Source of the DNA: Hypomesus transpacificus
Lineage: Eukaryota > Chordata > Actinopteri > Osmeriformes > Osmeridae
NCBI RefSeq assembly: GCF_021917145.1
Contig: NC_061062.1
Span: 3,073,063-3,137,062, forward strand
Direction of reading: 5' to 3'
DNA: 64,000 nt
A program made the position numbers and the translations under genes. Shown here piece after piece: positions 1 to 36,136 of this stretch (positions are counted from its first letter, which is position 1; the number at the start of each line of letters is the position of its first letter). The notes beneath the pieces were generated by a model. That model had not been told where the DNA came from. It worked only from the letters and a program-made list of their open reading frames with translations, and searched no databases.

Positions 1-1924
1 CTGTGTTTAAAACGTTTGTAAACAGACATTCCTCTCTCCAGCAAGTTTACTGCCTCCTCCTCCTCCTCCTCCCCTACCTCTCCCTCCTCCTCCTAACCTT
101 AACTCTCAGTCTCCCAACACAAGAATTTGGAGATCAGTCACCATCACAAAGATAGTAGCTCTTTGTAGAGCTTTCCAATTGTAGGCACAATGTCTTGGCA
201 GGCTGGTTGTGGCACAATTTTCATTCAAGCTCTAGAGGGCAGTCCATCATCATGGCATCTATTTCTGAGATCGCATAGCCTGAGGAGTCATTTCACCTTG
301 AACATTGTCTGCTTTTCAGCTGGAAAACCTATATGCTGTTTGGACACACTGCTGCGGGTCTGGTAGGTAACGCAGAGGACTTCCTGTGTCGGAGGTGATG
401 CAGACTGTTTGTCTTTAGTGGGTCTCGCCCTGGGTGCAGTGGGACTCCATTATCCACCTGCCTTAAGTCACGTTCTCGACTCCATGTTTGTAAACTAGGT
501 TTATCTGTGACTTTCCAGAAGAATGTGACACACCTATCTGTCTTTGCAAAGAGAAAAAAGTTGAAGATACCAAAACCAAATACCTCCACTCCTCACTAAT
601 GCCAAGTTAATATTAGTGCTCAGCTGGATGTCAGCTGTCTCTGTGTGGAATTGGTCAGTCAGGGTTTGTCTCTATGTCTCTCTGTTTCCTCTTTCTGAGA
701 AGGGCAGAATGGGTGACTGGATTTATTTATGCCATGACTCAGAGTCATGTCTGCATAGCTATGTTCAGCTGTTGTGACTCAAATCCACTGTGTATCAACA
801 CCGCCTTAATAACCACATCAAAAAACAGGACTGTATACTGTCGCTCTGATTGTTCAGAGTGTACAGTGCCCCTAGGATCTGATAGCTGGTAAACTGCCCT
901 GTAAACCCAGTTGTGCGAGGTGGGTAATCTCTGCCTGGGTACTGCCTAGCAAGCCCATGTCTAGAGTCAGAAACTGTCCTAACTTCCTTCTATCTTCAAA
1001 AAGCGCCGTCAAAGTGTTGCTTGGCGAGGCATAATGATTTCAACATTTGAAAGAAGATCCTTTCTTTTCTTCCAAGGTCTCTGAAAGAGAAACGTTGTAG
1101 TCCAATTCACACAAACGTCATCTCACGTAGCCCCTTGTCGCCTGGTGATAAGATCCTTAAACTTGTCTGTTGAGACCTCCTCAATTCCACAAACCTGTTC
1201 CACAAAGAAACTCTAAGTAGAGAGACTAAGTCTCAAACGCCCTCTGTCGTCCCAAGGTCAGGTGGGATCAAACAAGGCCTCTCCTTGCTGACCCACTGAG
1301 GACAGATTAGGCGGAAGGAGATTCAGCGCGACCAAAGTTGAAAGGTGCCATAACAAAGATTTTATAATTTTATAACTTTACCATCCTTTACCAAGGCGCA
1401 CAACGTTTGAACATGCTCCTTATCACATCACTGGCAGCCAATCAGCATTAGACATGGTTTTGGTTAGCCATCCTCCATAATGTGAGATTTGCCTTTCATG
1501 GAAATGGAAGGACCAAAGGGGAAAGCAAGTTGATACAATATCTAATCTGTACAAACAAAATGAATGAAAGTGAGGCCTGTACTTGCAGCCAGAGTACATA
1601 TATAAGATATGCCAGTCTGCCACAGTCAATCCTAATCTTTCATCTGGATGTTCTGTTGCCATTTGAATTAATGTAGATTATTTACAAGTCCTCAACAGAG
1701 GTCTTTTCAACAGCTTTCAACAGAGGACAACCTACCTTTTCACAGAACAGCATGAGGGTGGGGGGGGGGGGGGGTAGAAGGAAATATGAAGTATCCTATC
1801 AGACTCAGTAGTGTTGGGCAACCCTGCAGTCCCAGAGGGAAAATGTGACATTGTAAGAGTAGATAACAGCCTGAACTCCCTACTGCTTAGCTGGCAGGAC
1901 CACTGTGAAATCTGGGACGTCTAG

Positions 1925-2116
1925 GAGTCAGGTGGCTGAGCAGTTAGGGAATCAGGCTGGTAATCATAAGGTTGCCAGTTCAATTCCCAGCCGTGCAAAA
2001 TGACGTTGTGTCCTTGGGCAAAGAACTTCACCCTACTTGCCTCGGAGGGGAATGTCCCTGTACTTACTGTAAGTCACTCTGGATAAGAGCGTCCGCTAAA
2101 TGACTATATGTAAATC
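1925..2116 (+). mobile_element. tRNA-derived SINE with conserved teleost 3' tail
   Basis: A tRNA-like head with a degenerate B box near 1975-1988 is followed by the segment around TGTCCTTGGGCAAAG and a tail containing GGATAAGAGCG then GCTAAATGAC. The same arrangement recurs at about 10952 (reverse), 50862, 54513 and 57743. Internal polymerase III promoter remains are visible but degenerate. Confidence 0.75.
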
Positions 2117-2531
2117 TCTGTGTGAGAGAGAACACAACAGAGCAGCGACTCTGACCCTCAGAAACAGCTGCCGCACAGCTGACACTACAGTCTTGTCTCT
2201 GTGCTCGCTGACACACCTGGCCGCTCCAGCCTTTGGGACCCCACTTGTTCCGCACACTCGCAAGTGTCATCGATCTGGAAGTAAATATGGATATGCTAAT
2301 TTACAGCAGAACCCTGTCTGTCCTTCATGGAGTGATCTGAGTCACGATCACATCTTCCTCTCCAGGTGTTCTCTCCTCTCACCAGATGAGATGAGAAGAC
2401 TACTTTATTAGTCATGAGAGATGAACACCCACACACACACTGTCTACACCAACGCGGTGCAGAGAGCGGTGACACCCACACTCACAAGCTTGAGTGTCCC
2501 CCTGGTAGAGAGGCTGAGGATGTTCACAGCT

Positions 2532-2622
2532 CAGCCCAGCAGGTGCCAAGCCCCAGGGCCCTGAGCCACTGCAAGGCAGCCCAGCAGGTGCCACGCCCCA
2601 GGGCCCTGAGCCACTGTAACAC
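2532..2622. repeat. 45-bp tandem duplication
   Basis: Two nearly identical copies of a GC-rich unit beginning CAGCCCAGCAGGTGCC start at 2532 and 2577. The period is 45 bp, a multiple of three, so an open frame runs through both copies. Nothing suggests that frame is used. Confidence 0.7.
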
Positions 2623-4735
2623 AGCCCAGCTCAGCCCTCCGCTGGCCTTGCTGGAGCGCTGCCCGCAGGTCTGCATGCCTGCCCTGGACGCCTGCCAGCC
2701 AGGAATGACAGATCCGTCAGTTCAGCTGTAAGACCAGGCTATACTGACTACGCTCTGCTGACTGCAGCATCCTGCCATGCTCTCATGTTCTGCAGTGTGT
2801 GTGTGTGTGTATTTAGTGATGGCACATTGTTTCATAAGGGGTTTGTCATGCAATGGATGCATCTGTAACTCAAAAGACGCAATCATTTGAAATGTGCCTA
2901 ATTTGTTGTGGCGACTCGATGTAAATTGCTTCAATAAAAAAACAAAAACTTGACTAGGGGAAAAAGTACGAAACGAAAAGTTTATAGCTTGGGTCTTACC
3001 CGTTATGACTTGATAACTGACCGATGTGATACCAAACGCTAAGGTCAAACTAGCAACGACTGTCCATCACAAAACAGATCAATACTGAATTAACGAGGGC
3101 TTGGAATAGTTTGGACATAACCTGAATCAATGTCTTGCCTAACAAAGGCCCTAAAGACCATATTGAACTGAACCCAGCTACGCAACAATGGAGAGCTGTG
3201 GTCTGGCTTATCTAATCAAGCAGCTGAGAGTAAACCAGTTTGACCTTATCCCAGAGTGACCACACAGGTGACTGTAGAGTAAACATCAACATGGTGCTCA
3301 GATACACTGTTTAGAGGGGACGTGATTGAGAGATGTAACATTGAATTATCACAATGTCATGATCATTCAAACTCAGGTCACTTAATGAGTGACCAAGTTG
3401 AACATAAGTTCCCTTTTCCATTTGGAAAATCCCCAAAGACCAGTGTTGTGTGATTAAATTGTGCTGTGACTACAGTAGTCATTAGCCCTATTTTTATCAA
3501 GGTCTATGGGAAAAAGCTTCTGTACAACCATGTTCAATTTCCCCACTGACAGTACCCACCAAAACAAACCATCTAGGCCCCTCCCAGGCTGACCACACAG
3601 CACTGTAAACTGTATCACAACAGATGGACAGTGTGTTCACTAAATGTGTTCTGTGAACACAAAGTCAATAAGACCTATAGTCCATTTCTAAAACTCTTGC
3701 TTGGAAAATCATTATGCTCTCATAAAAATGACGTCAGACTTAGAGTTAAGCTTTCGATTCTGTTAACCCGAGGTACTTGTATGTATGTTGCCTTGTAGAC
3801 AGTGTACACACACGTTGCTGGTGGTCAGGTGACAAAGGTGTTGTTCCCAGTGAGACATGACTGGGTTCAGGGTACTTAGTCACTGATACTGAGGTGGTTG
3901 TCCTGACCCCAGAGCGTACCAGCTCGTGGAAGGGCTTTAATAGCCACAAGTACCATGAAGAAGACGCAGCTTGTCTCTGAGTCGCTTTCCTGCTGTAATC
4001 TCATCAACTACTTTTGTTTTTTTAAATCACCAAGCCTAAGATTAAAAGGGGTTAGAATCTCAGGAGGACAAATGGGCAAGAGGAGAATTCATAAAGATGT
4101 AGGTGTGTATAGATTATTCTGCTGTCTGACCTGTGAAATAGCGGCTCGCTGGTTCTTTAGCTGGCCTTGGTTTGATTCTGCAATTGTACGTAGATTGTCT
4201 GTTAACCCATTCAAGGAAATGAACCGACAATACACATGTGACATTTGTTTGCCTTAAATGCCCTCACACTGGTCTCTTACCCGAGGGCCACTGTTTCAAA
4301 CCTCTTAGCCATCTCTAAGCCATCTCCCTAGCTGTTCCTGCCCCCGGCCCGCCCCTCCTTAGCGACGGTTGTCATGTTGCCCATGTGACTTGTGCTGGGT
4401 TCTAACCTCCTGGACGCTGCGATGCTGTGGTCCAGGGATGTGCACAGCTCAGCTCAGGACAGATGACAAGCTGATTAGCAGCAGGATTCCACGGGCTCAG
4501 AGCTGCTATTCCCAGCCCGGGGCCGTCCAGATTAGACCCTCCGTAGCCCAGGACAGGCTGCTGCCTCTGGGGCTGCAGGTGGGACAGCTCCCTGACACAT
4601 CCACAGAGGGTCAGCCTTAACACAACGGGCCTGGCCGGCACTGGACTTCATACAGCCCCCTGTAATCTCAGGATTACGTCACTTACCATCCTCTGCCACA
4701 AATACAAAACACAACATATAACTATAGTAAGGGTC

Positions 4736-4741
4736 TTTATT
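4736..4741 (-). terminator. Candidate poly(A) signal of trmt61a
   Basis: AATAAA on the minus strand, about 750 bases downstream of the trmt61a stop codon. It is the first good canonical hexamer I noticed there. The assignment is inferred; an alternative is a nearer variant signal around 5.1-5.3 kb. Confidence 0.4.
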
Positions 4742-5489
4742 CAATGCATCTCCCTGACACAACCTGGCTGACATGATTCAGTTAGAAAGAAAAGGAGAGT
4801 TCACTTCAACAGTCTCCCATCGACAGTCGTATGTATCCAGACAGTGTGGATGTCTGCACTTGGAAAATCCTCACCTCCTCCTGCCTCCTCCTCCTCCTCT
4901 CTGGCCTAGTCTGAAACGGCTGCCATTTCTCTGCCTTTTATGGCGCGGAGCAGTGGTGACGGCAGGCAGACGCCGTGACAGAAACAGAACAGAGAAGATG
5001 AAGAGCGGTAGGAAGGACAGTCAGGTGTTCAGCTTCTCTACACTCCTCACAGAAGAGCTGCATCCAGCGTTACAGTTAAACCAAAGTCTGATCAACCTCG
5101 TTTGTTATCTTTTTCAAACGACAAAACAAATACAAAACAGAAAGAATATTGGTATGTACGCAATCCAATAAGAAATAAAATGACAAAAATTAAAAAAAAT
5201 AGTTTGAGTTTAGTGGGATGATAATAATAGACCCTGGATTAGTTATTGTACACCCCAAATATATATGAAATGGCCACCATTCCTTTATGTGAGAGGAGGT
5301 GAGCAGTCAAATGAACTTCAACAGGGTTCCAGCTGAGAAAGCAAAGGCATGTACCCATCAGTGAGTCTTGAGTCAGAGGTCAGGTCCTTCTGAGGCTTCT
5401 GGGGTTCCCTGGACCCCCACACACCCAGCCTCTGTCTCCTCTCCAGGCTGCACCCAGCCTCCCTGCTCTCGATCATCCACCCCCCCTCT

Positions 5490-13630
<8,141 letters not shown>

Positions 13631-13688
13631 GGCCAATGGGAGCAGAGTTGATCTACTATAAAAATCATCTCAAGATCATCTCCCATCA
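13631..13688 (+). promoter_or_regulatory. ckb core promoter: CCAAT box and TATA box
   Basis: GGCCAATGGG at 13631-13640 is followed by TATAAAAA at 13657-13664. Transcription would be expected to start about 25-30 bases further on, near 13688. CKB genes of other vertebrates have a TATA-type promoter and a non-coding first exon, which fits this arrangement. Confidence 0.65.
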
Positions 13689-13782
13689 GAGCCGCAGGAT
13701 AGTTGTGTTCGCTCCAACAACCGGAAAAATAGGGATCTTTGTATCATCCACTAGTAGTAGTAGTCAACAGCAGCAACAAACG
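13688..13782 (+). other. ckb: ckb non-coding exon 1
   Basis: The segment from the inferred start site to a donor (AAACG|GTAGGA, GT at 13783-13784) contains no ATG before the donor. It would be spliced to one of two alternative coding exons, at 14325 or 14984. The start is inferred from the TATA position. Confidence 0.5.
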
Positions 13783-14333
13783 GTAGGACAACTTTTTTTA
13801 GTTAATTGTTTATCACTTTTCTGAGTAAACTACGGAAATGAAACCCCCTTTTAACCCAAAATCACACATCTGAGACGTCAGTTTGTCTGTAGCCTATTCC
13901 CTACTCTTATAGAAAACCGTGTGTTGACCAAATCTATAAATGTGTAATGCGACTGATGCGTATTTTGCCTCTAACCTACCATATTCCGTTTCTTTTACAT
14001 TAATGTGCATGTTAATTACATTTAACACATAGCTAAGTATTTACAGGCTGTAGGCTACTATTAGTCCTAATCTTTCTTTTGTGTATCGGAGTGTTCATTA
14101 GGCTATCTATTTGAATACTTTATTAAATGCACCCATTGTATTTTCAGTAGACTTATTTAATAGTAGACTATTACATCATGGTTGTGGTTAATTCGCATTC
14201 CTTTACCCGAAAACAAAATTCACGTGATTTCGCATCTAAAACCAAATTCGACCCTGTGATTGTGTGGATTTTGCACCACAACATACATTTCACCAACTGT
14301 CCCCTCACTCTCTGGTGCTGCCAGGGATCAGCC

Positions 14334-17004
14334 ATGCCGTTCGGTAATACCCACAACGCGATGAAGCTGAAGTACGCCTCCGACAAGGAGTACCCCGACC
14401 TGAGCCAGCACAATAATCACATGGCCAAGGTGATGACTCCGGCCATCTACGAGCGCTTGAGGAGCAAACAAACGCCCAGTGGATTTACAGTGGATGATGT
14501 CATTCAAACCGGGATTGATAACCCAGGTAAAGACCCAATCGGCTTTCAACCATCAAGCCATCTGCTCTGCGTCTCAAAGTGCGTTTAGCAGGGGCAGGGC
14601 GTTTAAGCGAGCAAAATCGTAAAAAGCGCTCCGACCTTAGGGAGGGATCACCTTTTGCATTATGAGCTTGCTGATATGTCGAGGCATGTGACATGTCATT
14701 GCATGACTTCTCATAAAGAGGGACGCAAGTCCTTTGAATGATGCCAATGGCTTCATCTTGCCAATTTAAAGATAAGAGGCCCACCAAATAAGCAGTAAGA
14801 ACTTGAATGAAAACAAAACCGAACCTGTTGAAAACAGTGGACTCAATAAAGCGTGAGAAGCCTGCAACTCCTTACTATAAATAATGGTAACTCTCAGCGA
14901 CAACTTGAATTGTGCATGTGAGAGAGCATGACAGTTGGCCTCCCCTCACCCTGTAGAATGTGTGTTTTGTTGTTACCGTTTAGAAATGATAAGATGTCCA
15001 AACTGACCATCAAGCGGCTCTCACTTGAGGAGGAGTTCCCTGATCTTAGCGTGCACAACAATCACATGGCCAAGGTCTTAACCAAGGACATGTACAAGAC
15101 CCTACGAGAGCGGGCCACTCCAAACGGATTCACCATAGATGGTGTCATCCAGACAGGGGTTGACAATCCTGGTAAAACAGACCTATCCTGAGGCAGTAGA
15201 CTGAGCATTCAACACATATATTCCTCCTCAGCAAGTTCAGTGTAGCGAGGATTGTTTTGTCGTTGTCATGTCATGGTTCATGTCCCCACTCGGTGCCGTC
15301 TGACTCGTGTTGTGGGCATGCCCCTCCAGGCCACCCGTTCATCATGACGGTGGGGTGCGTGGCCGGGGACGAGGAGACCTACGAGGTCTTCAAGGAGCTC
15401 CTGGACCCCATCATCGAGGACAGACATGGAGGGTACAAGCCCTCAGACAAGCACAAGACGGACCTCAACCCAAGCAACCTGAAGGTGCCCCAGGCCCCAT
15501 CGCCGTCTCTTGGGAGACCCATTGGATTCTCCACGACATCATGTGAAGAACCTTGAGTTGACTTTGGTGTCTCTTCCTGTAGGGTGGTGATGATCTGGAC
15601 TCCAACTACGTCCTCAGCTCTCGCGTGCGAACAGGCAGGAGCATCCGAGGGTTCTGCCTGCCCCCCCACTGCAGCCGTGGAGAGAGAAGGGGTGTTGAGA
15701 CGCTCTCCATTGAAGGTATCGATCTCTTAAGTTCTGCTTTCAACACTGCAGTGGGGCGTGGAGCTATGTTCAGACCATGTTACTGTGTAGATGGCTCCCT
15801 CTAGTGGCTTGTGATAATGGTGGTATAAACTAGAGGGGAGATGTGGCCTTTGGTAGTACCAGTATGCACAATACTATTTTTAACCTCTTGCGAGCCAACT
15901 TTTAAATCTGGATAGTGACCTATGGTGTCCTTTTGTATTGTCTAAACTAAGGAGTCATTCCCCCATTATGTGGTTCAGCATTTCAGACCACACTAATGCA
16001 TCTTTCCCTTCCTGCAGCCCTCGACTCCCTGTCAGGCGACCTGAAGGGGAAGTACTACGCTCTGAAAAACATGACAGACGCAGAGCAGCAGCAGCTGATT
16101 GATGACCACTTCCTCTTTGATAAGCCTGTCTCTCCCCTGCTGCTGGCTTCAGGGATGGCCCGCGATTGGCCCGATGGCAGGGGCATCTGGTGAGAGGGGG
16201 TTTCCAGGGGAATGGCTTTTGTGGGGGATTGTGTTCTTGGGACGCCTGGCCTTGATGACCATTGGAACATTATAACTGTGTTTGTCCTTGTAGGCACAAC
16301 GACACCAAGACCTTCCTGGTGTGGGTGAACGAGGAGGATCACCTCCGTGTCATCTCCATGCAGCAGGGCGGGAACATGAAGGAAGTGTTCAACCGTTTCT
16401 GCACTGGGCTCACCAAGGTAAAACAAACAAAACAGGAACTTAATGTGATGGGGCAGGGAAGATGAAGGGTTCACGTTAGATCAGCCTACTGTTTGTTTGG
16501 ACTTGATTTGTATTCCCCCCCACCCCCCATCTGTCACAGATTGAGACCCTGTTCAAGGATAAGGGCCACTCATTCATGTGGAATGAGCACCTGGGCTACG
16601 TGCTCACCTGCCCCTCCAACCTGGGGACCGGGCTCCGTGCTGGGGTCCACGTCAAGCTGCCCAACCTCAGCAAGAACGCCAAGTTTGAGGAGGTGCTCAA
16701 GAGGCTGAGGCTGCAGAAGCGCGGCACAGGTAGAGAGAGAGAGATGGAGACACTCGCACCCTCTGCCGTCAGGGCTGCGTAAGCCACAAGGCCTTGGCTC
16801 ATCTCATGCTGTGTTTCTCCCCAAGGTGGCGTGGACACGGCTGCAGTGGGCGGAGTGTTTGACATCTCCAACGCTGACCGCCTGGGCTTCTCTGAGGTGG
16901 AGCTGGTCCAGATGGTGGTGGATGGAGTCAAGCTGCTGGTGGAGATGGAGAAGAAGCTGGAGAAGGGCCAGTCGATCGATGACATCATGCCCGCCCAAAA
17001 GTGA
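14334..17004 (+). CDS. ckb: Creatine kinase B-type (cytosolic, brain-type)
   Basis: Creatine kinase B reversibly transfers phosphate between ATP and creatine in the cytosol as a dimer, buffering energy in brain and other tissues. Seven coding exons join in frame: 14334-14526, 15330-15484, 15583-15715, 16018-16189, 16294-16417, 16540-16729 and 16826-17004. They give 381 residues, the same length as human CKB. The N-terminus [14 protein letters not shown], the guanidino-kinase motif CPSNLGTG with the reactive cysteine at residue 283, the nucleotide-binding stretch [14 protein letters not shown] and the C-terminus DDIMPAQK are all intact. Every junction is GT-AG with matching phase. The ATG sits nine bases inside the exon after the acceptor GCTGCCAG. 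A second, alternative first coding exon lies in the following intron and is listed separately. The gene is convergent with mark3. The copy could be either teleost ckb duplicate; I cannot tell which. Confidence 0.97.
14984..15171 (+). CDS. ckb: Alternative first coding exon of creatine kinase B (exon 2b)
   Basis: The segment after the acceptor TACCGTTTAG encodes [20 protein letters not shown], then HNNHMAKV and [10 protein letters not shown], from ATG 14994 to a donor CCTG|GTAAAA at 15171. It is homologous along most of its length to exon 2a (14334-14526) and has the same donor phase (one base carried). Joined to 15330 it gives a 376-residue creatine kinase with a different N-terminus. If both exons were spliced in, the frame entering 14984 would read five or six more codons and stop at a TGA at 15004-15006, so the two must be used exclusively. 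The exon also has an upstream ATG at 14986 that opens a six-codon frame overlapping the main ATG. Two B-type creatine kinase N-termini made by alternative splicing are known in chicken, which supports function. Confidence 0.85.
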
Positions 17005-17120
17005 ACACTTCTGATTGCTGCCCTTCCCTATCCCTCCCCCATGTCAGTTGAATGAATGTGTGACACTATCCTGGAATGCACAATGTATTAAAGGAACACT
17101 TATTGCAATCTAAACATGAG

Positions 17121-17126
17121 AATAAA
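17121..17126 (+). terminator. Poly(A) signal of ckb
   Basis: AATAAA about 117 bases past the ckb stop codon, followed by a GT/T-rich stretch (GCTTTGTTCTT near 17151). This is a normal short 3' UTR for the gene. Confidence 0.75.
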
Positions 17127-17194
17127 CTGTTTTGATCCATATGACAACTTGCTTTGTTCTTACTCTGCCACAAGACAATTCAGGTTTTAGACAT

Positions 17195-17200
17195 TTTAAT
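17195..17200 (-). terminator. Candidate poly(A) signal of mark3
   Basis: ATTAAA on the minus strand, about 390 bases downstream of the mark3 stop. It faces the ckb signal at only about 70 bases distance, so the two 3' ends would nearly meet. The assignment is inferred; other hexamers may be used. Confidence 0.35.
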
Positions 17201-17589
17201 TGACACGTGATTTACCTTGAGCATTTACATGATTTCCATCTATATTTTTAAACAATATAAAATAAATGAAGTAAATTGTGTAGCTGTCTTTAAAGTAAGG
17301 TACATTATTTACACTGAAAACAATATGCTACTTGTAAAACGTTTAAGAGAAAATAATGAAATAAATACACAGGAAATGCTCTTGTCCACATTCACAGCAT
17401 GACAAATCATATTCAATTCGTTATGATGGCCACGTGACCAGAATATACTGCAGATATTAGTAAGTAGATCAGTGATTATTGCCAAAGCATTACTCTATAC
17501 ATAAGTCTGTATTTTGTAAAAAAAAAAAAAAATTTGGAAACTGCTACTTGATTGTACAGCTTTAAATACGTCTAGATATTTTTGCCCCT

Positions 17590-35125
<17,536 letters not shown>

Positions 35126-35863
35126 TTTCTTTTCCTCGTTGTCGTTAATTTATTTTCCAATACTCCACCACGTTTGGCAAAACAGGGAATTTAAGTGTTG
35201 GTCCCAAACCATGGGCTCGATCAAAGATCTCAACGTTGATCCATCCAACGAGAACTGTTCTCAACACTGAAATTACATAAATTTGCCCTGAACTACCTCA
35301 GCACCGGATAATCTGACCGATAGTTCTTTACGTAAATATTGGAAGCTCATGTGTACCGTATTTAATTGCAAAATAACATACCATACATGGCATGTGTTCA
35401 ATTGGACTAATCAGAGACTGACCGACTTCAATCAGCAACGGCGGAAGGCAACTGTCATCGCTCCTGTAAATGGCCCCTGTTTCTCCTGTCGCTAAATGAA
35501 ATGCTATAGCGATTAAAGACGTTCACCGCTTGACAAATCGTTGAATTTCAAGATATTTCTATTCGCGAACGGCCTGCTGTCGGTTCGGTTTCCTCCATCT
35601 CCGGCCCAAGTGAAGCTGGCGTTTTAGGTGGGACCAAAATGGCTACTTTCTACTAGCGCTGATGGATGAGCGAAGTTCTGTCTGCACGACTGGGCGGCAG
35701 AGGAAGTGAGGACACACATGGATCTGGCCGTTCATTGGACGCAGTCAGCGTGTTGCTGTGCATGGGCAGTTTATCACGAGAAGTTAAGTCAACTTTGTCA
35801 AGAACGGCTAAAAACCATATTCATGTAAAGCAGTAAAACAATACTGTGGATAGCAAAACATTC
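35126..35863. promoter_or_regulatory. mark3 5' flank and promoter region
   Basis: This is the sequence between the mark3 start codon and the 3' end of eif5, both transcribed leftwards. It contains CpG-bearing, GC-balanced stretches around 35440-35710 without a clear TATA box. The mark3 promoter and 5' UTR must lie here or in an unseen upstream exon. No other gene is visible. Confidence 0.45.
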
Positions 35864-35869
35864 TTTATT
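35864..35869 (-). terminator. Poly(A) signal of eif5
   Basis: AATAAA on the minus strand about 270 bases past the eif5 stop codon. This leaves under 740 bases to the mark3 start codon. Confidence 0.65.
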
Positions 35870-36136
35870 GACAGGAATATTACAACGACAAATCAAAATC
35901 CTAGTGCACTCGACTATCCTCCAAAAACCTTGATTAAAATTCCCCAAACACCCTCAATGAATATAGCATATACGATTTCAGAATTACAGAGTTAATGTGC
36001 AGCAAGGAAAGCATCATGTTAATCATGCCACAAAGCAGTAAATACCGTGGGAAGTAGGATAGGAAGGGAAGCCAAATGGACATGATCGATTGCCAAAGCC
36101 ATACAAAAGAAGAGGCATCCATAAAGGGGGATATTT

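Larger units (their letters stand above)
1..4735. other. Intergenic region, no recognised gene
   Basis: I see no exon chain with splice sites and no recognisable protein in this stretch on either strand. It contains a tRNA-derived SINE near 1.93-2.12 kb, a poly-G run near 1759, a 45-bp tandem duplication near 2532-2620 and a short CA/TG tract near 2797. The open frames here are short and lack family resemblance. It should lie between the 3' end of trmt61a and the next gene of the conserved block, which in human is BAG5. Confidence 0.6.

Noticed and set aside
2100-2731. Overlapping frames on both strands near the first SINE
   Set aside because: They are short, partly within the SINE and a 45-bp duplication, lack splice partners and match no family.
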